Shown here in pieces: positions 59,790-64,000 of a stretch of 64,000 nucleotides of DNA. The stretch covers positions 62,001 to 126,000 of the forward strand of contig JANQGQ010000039.1 in the NCBI GenBank assembly GCA_028277185.1. The letters run 5' to 3'. The stretch's first letter is position 1; each line of letters begins with the position of its first letter. Under the pieces are notes generated by a model. That model had not been told where the DNA came from, made no database searches, and worked only from the letters and a program-made list of their open reading frames with translations. A program made the translations under genes and the position numbers. The stretch comes from Woeseiaceae bacterium (GTDB lineage Bacteria; Pseudomonadota; Gammaproteobacteria; Steroidobacterales; Woeseiaceae).

Positions 59790-62012
59790 ATGACAGCTTC
59801 ACTCGTGAGGGCTGCCGCCGTGACGGCCGCAGCCTGCGCATACTTATCTGTGCCCGGCGCCGCGTCGGCACAAACACCGGCGGTCGACTCCGCCGAAATC
59901 CTCGACGAGATCGTCGTCACGGCGACGCGCCGCGGCAAGCCGCTGCTCGAAGTTCCCGCATCGGTCACGGTCCAGGATGTCGAGGTACTCAGAGCCAAGG
60001 GCTTCGTCTACGGAACGGACGAGTTCCGAGGCGTGCCGGGCGTGTTCTTTCGGCGCGGCGAAGGCGACGGCGAGGAGTTCCCGTTCATCACGATTCGCGG
60101 GGTCACGGGCAACCACGGCAACGATACCTTCCTCGCCCTGATCGACGGCATACCTTACGTCGGACCCGACGAAGAGGTGCTGCTGTACCAGGTGCCCTAC
60201 GCAGTCGTCGACAAGGTCGAGATCGTCCGCGGACCGGTTTCCGCACTCTACGGACGCGGCGCCATTGCCGGCGCGGTCAATTATCGGACACGGGCGTTCA
60301 GCGAAGACTCGACCACGGTGTCGGTCGGCGCCGGCAGCGAAGGCTTTTTCAACCTGCAGGGTCAGGTAGAGCGCAGCTTCGACGGCGGCGGCGGCTTTCT
60401 CCTGAGCGCCGTCTACGAGGAATTCGAGGGCTGGCGCGACAACAGCCAACGCGAGCTAACGAGCGTGTTCGCGAAAGCCTCGTTGCCGGTCGGCGACCGC
60501 GGGACCTTGAGCGGCTGGCTGACCTACTATGACCGCGACGGAGAGGTTGCCAGCGTGATACCGACGCTCGGCGACGGCACGATCGTCGACGTCTTCGGCG
60601 GCAGCGAGAGTTTCCTGGGCTATGACCCCTCGCGAAACGAAAACCAGGGCGTAATCGCAGCGGTGCGCTACGATCATGCGATATCCGATAGCGTCGAACT
60701 CCAGCTCACGGGCCAGGCGCGATCGTTCGACGAGGAAGTAGGCCTCAACTTCTACGATTTCTTCGAGTTCGATCCCGCAAACACCATTATGGGGGTCAAC
60801 GGCTTCGCCTCAGAAAGCACGGCCGAGGTCTACTTCGCCGAGGCGGTCCTGAACTGGAGCACCGGACGCCACTCCATCGTGGCCGGCCTCAGTGGCGAAC
60901 GCGCAACGCTCGACGAGGAAGACCGTTGGAGCGGCGAATTCGATCCCTTCTTCTCGCCCGCATGCGGTTTCCGTTTCTACGCCATTCTCATCGACTACTC
61001 GACCGGTCAGGTGATCAACGACAGCCCCGACAATGAGTGCTTCGTTCGCGATCAGCTCCGGACGGTGGCAGACACGACGAACAGCTTCTACGGCGCATTC
61101 GTTCAGGACGAAATCGCACTGACCGACCGGCTGACGCTGACACTCGGTCTGCGCTACGACACTTTCGAGCGCGATATCGACTTCGATGTCATCGGAACGC
61201 AACCGGTGGACCAGCAGGCAAGCGGCGACGCCGATGCGTTCTCACCGAAGACCTCTCTTGCCTATGACTACGGCGGCGGAATGGTGTACGCGAGCTACGG
61301 CCGCGGCTTCAACTCCAATTTCGGCCCGGTGTTTCAGTGGGAACCGGACCGCTATGCGCGGGTCGAGGAGCCGACGACCATCGACAGCTACGAGATCGGC
61401 TGGAAGGGACGCGCCGCCGACGGCATGGTCGAGTGGGAGACGGCGATCTTCTATCTGGAACAGCAGGATCGGCGGATTTTCGTCTCGAATCCCGATCCCG
61501 ACGGGCCGCCTACGCTCGCCACGACCGGTCAGGAGTATTCCAGCCGTGGTCTCGAAGCTTCGCTGAGGCTGAGGCCCACCGACCGAACGACCGCGATACT
61601 GAACTACACCTACCTCGATCCCGAGTGGGACGAGCTGATCATCGCCGGTTCGTTCGGCGCGCCGGATGACGACTTCTCGGGGCGCACGCCGCAGGGCGTG
61701 CCGGAGCACATCGTCTACGTCGAAGTCGCGCAGAGCTTCACCGACTGGCTGACGGGGCGGCTCACGTACGAGTGGTACGACGACTACTACGTCGACTTAT
61801 CGAACAGCGTCCGCGCGGGCGGTTACGACCTGCTGGGCGTCTCGGTATCGATGACCCTGCCGGGCAACGATGCGCTGTCGCTGGATGCATCGATTACCAA
61901 TCTGTTGGACGAAGAGTACTTCTTCTATTTCGCGGGCTCGCGGACGATGGCTACGAACGTCTCGCCCGGCGTCCCAAGGCTCGCGCGAGTCACGTTTCGC
62001 TGGCAGTTCTGA
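59790..62012 (+). CDS. TonB-dependent outer-membrane receptor
   Basis: 740 residues from the ATG at 59790 with AAGGAA before it. Signal peptide ACAYLSVPGAASA; TonB box ILDEIVVTATRRGK. The plug has EFRGVPGVFFRRGEGDGEEF, FLALIDGIPYVGPDEEVLLY and KVEIVRGPVSALYGRGAIAG. The barrel (about residue 170 on) ends RLARVTFRWQF, with the terminal Phe. Its immediate partners downstream are an ABC ATPase (30 bases) and permease, an arrangement found when an outer-membrane receptor and an inner-membrane ABC-2 system serve the same cargo. Substrate unknown. Confidence 0.92.
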   Translation: MTASLVRAAAVTAAACAYLSVPGAASAQTPAVDSAEILDEIVVTATRRGKPLLEVPASVTVQDVEVLRAKGFVYGTDEFRGVPGVFFRRGEGDGEEFPFITIRGVTGNHGNDTFLALIDGIPYVGPDEEVLLYQVPYAVVDKVEIVRGPVSALYGRGAIAGAVNYRTRAFSEDSTTVSVGAGSEGFFNLQGQVERSFDGGGGFLLSAVYEEFEGWRDNSQRELTSVFAKASLPVGDRGTLSGWLTYYDRDGEVASVIPTLGDGTIVDVFGGSESFLGYDPSRNENQGVIAAVRYDHAISDSVELQLTGQARSFDEEVGLNFYDFFEFDPANTIMGVNGFASESTAEVYFAEAVLNWSTGRHSIVAGLSGERATLDEEDRWSGEFDPFFSPACGFRFYAILIDYSTGQVINDSPDNECFVRDQLRTVADTTNSFYGAFVQDEIALTDRLTLTLGLRYDTFERDIDFDVIGTQPVDQQASGDADAFSPKTSLAYDYGGGMVYASYGRGFNSNFGPVFQWEPDRYARVEEPTTIDSYEIGWKGRAADGMVEWETAIFYLEQQDRRIFVSNPDPDGPPTLATTGQEYSSRGLEASLRLRPTDRTTAILNYTYLDPEWDELIIAGSFGAPDDDFSGRTPQGVPEHIVYVEVAQSFTDWLTGRLTYEWYDDYYVDLSNSVRAGGYDLLGVSVSMTLPGNDALSLDASITNLLDEEYFFYFAGSRTMATNVSPGVPRLARVTFRWQF

Positions 62013-62042
62013 CGTCGCGAGCACAAATCAGGAGGACAAACT

Positions 62043-62795
62043 ATGCAGCCCACGCGAAACCTGCTGGAGGCAAAGGGACTCGGCAAGCGCTTTGGAGCAA
62101 CGATCGCAATCGACGGCCTCGATCTCGCGGTAGCCGAGGGGGAAGTCGTCTGTCTGCTGGGTGCGAACGGCGCCGGCAAGACGACGACGATCAACCTGTT
62201 CCTGGGCTTTCTCACACCCGATACCGGCTCGGCCATCGTCGACGGGATCGATGTGGCCGAATCGCCCGTCGAAGCGCGCAAGCGTCTCGCGTACCTGCCG
62301 GAGTCCGTCGCGCTGTACCCCAAGCTGACCGGGCTTGAAAACATCGCCTTCTTCGATAGGTTAGCTGGCGCTCAACGAAGCGACGCGGAGCTCGCCGCTC
62401 TGCTTCGGGAGGCCGGGCTGCCGGACGAAGCTCACAACCGGCGTACTGCCACCTATTCCAAGGGCATGCGGCAAAAAGTCGGCATCGCGATCGCCATGGC
62501 GAGACGGGCGCGTGCCCTGCTCCTCGATGAGCCTCTGTCGGGTCTCGACCCCTCCGCCGCGAACGGGCTCGGCGAACTGATCCGCGGGCTTCGCGACGAC
62601 GGCTGCGCGATCCTGATGGCAACGCACGACATATTCCGCGCCAAGGAAATCGGCAACCGGATCGGCATCATGATGCGGGGCAAGCTCGTCAATGTGCTGG
62701 ACGCCGACTCGCTGGACGCGCGCGAGATCGAGCAGGTCTACCTCACGCACCTTCAGAAGGCCGGCGACGGACAGGCCAAAGGTCAGGCGGCGTGA
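62043..62795 (+). CDS. ABC-2-type transporter ATP-binding protein
   Basis: 250 residues. Walker A GANGAGKTTTINLFLGFL, Q-loop region AYLPESVALYPKLTGLENIA, signature TYSKGMRQKVGIAIAMARRA, Walker B ALLLDEPLSGLD and H-loop LMATHDIFRAKEIGNRIGIM. Similar to NosF/CcmA-type ATPases that pair with ABC-2 permeases. It drives transport by ATP hydrolysis together with the next protein, whose GTG start overlaps its stop (GTGA). Confidence 0.94.
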   Translation: MQPTRNLLEAKGLGKRFGATIAIDGLDLAVAEGEVVCLLGANGAGKTTTINLFLGFLTPDTGSAIVDGIDVAESPVEARKRLAYLPESVALYPKLTGLENIAFFDRLAGAQRSDAELAALLREAGLPDEAHNRRTATYSKGMRQKVGIAIAMARRARALLLDEPLSGLDPSAANGLGELIRGLRDDGCAILMATHDIFRAKEIGNRIGIMMRGKLVNVLDADSLDAREIEQVYLTHLQKAGDGQAKGQAA

Positions 62796-64000
62796 ACGCG
62801 ATCGTCCGGAAAGACATCCTCGTTCTCCGGCGGGAGACCCTGCTCACCGTCCTCCTGGCAACAACGGTCGTTCTGGTCCTCGTTAGTCTGCTGGCCGGCC
62901 TGCAGCGGGAGCAGGTCTTCGCCAAAGAAAAGGCAGCCGCGGAACAAACGGACAAGGCGGTCTGGATGGATCAGGGCGACCGAAACCCACACTCCGCCGC
63001 GCACTTCTCCCGCTACGCTTTCCGCCCCGCATCGCCCCTTGCACTGCTGGACCCGGGAACCAGCGATTTCGCCGGGATGGCCGTCTGGATGGAGGCGCAC
63101 TACCAGGACCCCGCGGTGTTCCGGCGCGCCGAGGACGGCGGTGAGTTGAGCCGTTACGCGCTGCTGTCCCCGGCCTTCCTGTTGCTGACGGCGGCGCCGC
63201 TGCTGATCTTCGTGATGCTCCACGCGAGCGTCGCCGGGGAACGCGAAGACGGGACGCTGCGGCAGCTGTTGGCGACCGGAGTCGGCGCCCGACAGTTCTT
63301 CTCGGGCAAGCTCGGCGCCGGCTGGGGAATAACGATGCTGGTGTATACCGCCGTGTTTCTGCTGATCGCAGGTTTCGCCGCGCTGACGACACCCGCAGCG
63401 CTCAGCGGAGATACCGCGCTGCGGCTGGCGACGATGTACTTCGTCTATGCAGCATATCTCTCGATTTATGTCGCCGTGGCCTTCGCCGTGTCGGCACTGT
63501 TTCGAACGCGCCAGGCGGCTTTCCTGGCGCTTGCCGGCGTGTGGACGCTCATGGTCGTGCTCGCCCCGCGTCTCGGGTCCGACGCCGGAGTCGCCGTGAG
63601 CTCGCAACCCGACGCACGCGCCGTGGCGCAGGAACTTCGTGCCGCGTCCGACATCTGGTTCGCCGACAAGGAACGACAGCAGCGGATCCAGGACGAGCTG
63701 CTCGAGCAACACGGCGTGAGCGAGGTAGCGGATTTGCCGATCAACTACAGCGCCTACACTCTGCAAGTCAGCGAAGACTTCTCCGTCCCCGAGTTCGAAC
63801 GGGTTTACGACGGGCTCGACGATCGCTACCGGGCACAGGAGTCGGTCATGCGCGGGTTCTCGTTGCTGTCGCCGGCAATTGCGGCGGGCAGCCTGTCGCG
63901 CGGTGCTGCCGGGACGGACCGCGCGCACCAAAAAGCCTTCACGGTCGCCGCGGAGCTTCACCGCCGCGAAATGATCCGGATGCTGAACGAAGACTACATG
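62792..64000 (+). CDS. ABC-2 permease with DUF3526-type domain (partial, C-terminus beyond window)
   Basis: 403 residues are visible. An N-terminal helix (LLTVLLATTVVLVLVSLLAG) is followed by a periplasmic stretch with WMDQGDRNPHSAAHFSRYAF and PLALLDPGTSDF, characteristic of DUF3526 permeases. The next helices are LLSPAFLLLTAAPLLIFVML, GITMLVYTAVFLLIAGFAAL, YFVYAAYLSIYVAVAFAVSA and AAFLALAGVWTLMVVLAPRL. The EREDGTLRQLL coupling helix sits after the first half. Together with the ATPase it should form an ABC-2 exporter, or a lipid-like flippase. A second permease may follow beyond the edge, as in related loci. Confidence 0.9.
   Translation, partial: MNAIVRKDILVLRRETLLTVLLATTVVLVLVSLLAGLQREQVFAKEKAAAEQTDKAVWMDQGDRNPHSAAHFSRYAFRPASPLALLDPGTSDFAGMAVWMEAHYQDPAVFRRAEDGGELSRYALLSPAFLLLTAAPLLIFVMLHASVAGEREDGTLRQLLATGVGARQFFSGKLGAGWGITMLVYTAVFLLIAGFAALTTPAALSGDTALRLATMYFVYAAYLSIYVAVAFAVSALFRTRQAAFLALAGVWTLMVVLAPRLGSDAGVAVSSQPDARAVAQELRAASDIWFADKERQQRIQDELLEQHGVSEVADLPINYSAYTLQVSEDFSVPEFERVYDGLDDRYRAQESVMRGFSLLSPAIAAGSLSRGAAGTDRAHQKAFTVAAELHRREMIRMLNEDYM

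Noticed and set aside
62783..63961. A 392-codon minus-strand open frame
   Set aside because: Shadow of the ABC-2 permease, which has clear transmembrane helices and DUF3526 motifs.
1..64000. CRISPR arrays, tRNA/rRNA genes, insertion sequences or phage genes
   Set aside because: No regular repeat-spacer array, no cloverleaf-like segment, no transposase or integrase motif was seen in coding or intergenic regions.

Overview
The window is about 64 kb of GC-rich chromosomal DNA from a Gram-negative bacterium. Three TonB-dependent receptors, several secreted or lipoprotein products, a Cpx-type two-component system and a GlpQ-like phosphodiesterase most resembling the enterobacterial enzyme suggest a heterotrophic gammaproteobacterium. 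A marine or sediment lineage is only a guess. There is no rRNA, tRNA, CRISPR array, insertion sequence or prophage that I can recognise. Both ends cut genes: a cyclic-nucleotide-binding protein on the left and an ABC-2 permease on the right. Genes are dense, and many neighbours overlap by 1-4 bases, which marks short operons.

Layout. 0-9 kb: beta-oxidation enzyme, EEP-family nuclease, TIR-like protein, GlpQ-like phosphodiesterase, a coiled-coil/DUF6671 pair, and a LysR regulator divergent from an SbtA/SbtB-type bicarbonate transporter and its PII-like partner. 9-23 kb: two TonB receptors (the second with a Spy/CpxP-like protein), two alpha/beta hydrolases, an EAL plus degenerate HD-GYP operon, a CheR-like methyltransferase, a serine-hydrolase remnant, and a membrane protein with a C-terminal Cys/His motif. 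Parts of this stretch (about 11.0-13.3, 17.0-18.7 and 22.0-23.2 kb) look more AT-rich by eye. 23-31 kb: a trmH gene broken by one in-frame TGA, then an unrecognised block with an 1108-residue protein, a hydrolase-like lipoprotein and a coupled secreted pair. 31-44 kb: diguanylate cyclase, ArsR/AHSA1 pair, membrane hydrolase, CBM9-like/beta-lactamase fusion, bactofilin operon, CutA, GNAT, NSS symporter and Lrp regulator.

44-48 kb holds a three-gene operon: a PrnB/DUF1864-type protein, an unknown 179-residue protein and a DHA2 drug exporter. It is the best candidate for an undescribed small-molecule pathway. 48-54 kb: secreted SRPBCC protein, a two-subunit molybdenum hydroxylase, an ECF sigma operon with a putative membrane anti-sigma and a secreted protein, and a degenerate receiver. 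54-59 kb: outer-membrane protein, sensor kinase, response regulator and EF-hand protein, plus a divergent DUF4397 lipoprotein. Two nearly identical 15-bp GTAAA-N5-GTAAA-like sites flank the set, suggesting one Cpx-like regulon. 59-64 kb: small His/Cys secreted protein, TonB receptor and an ABC-2 system, probably one transport locus.
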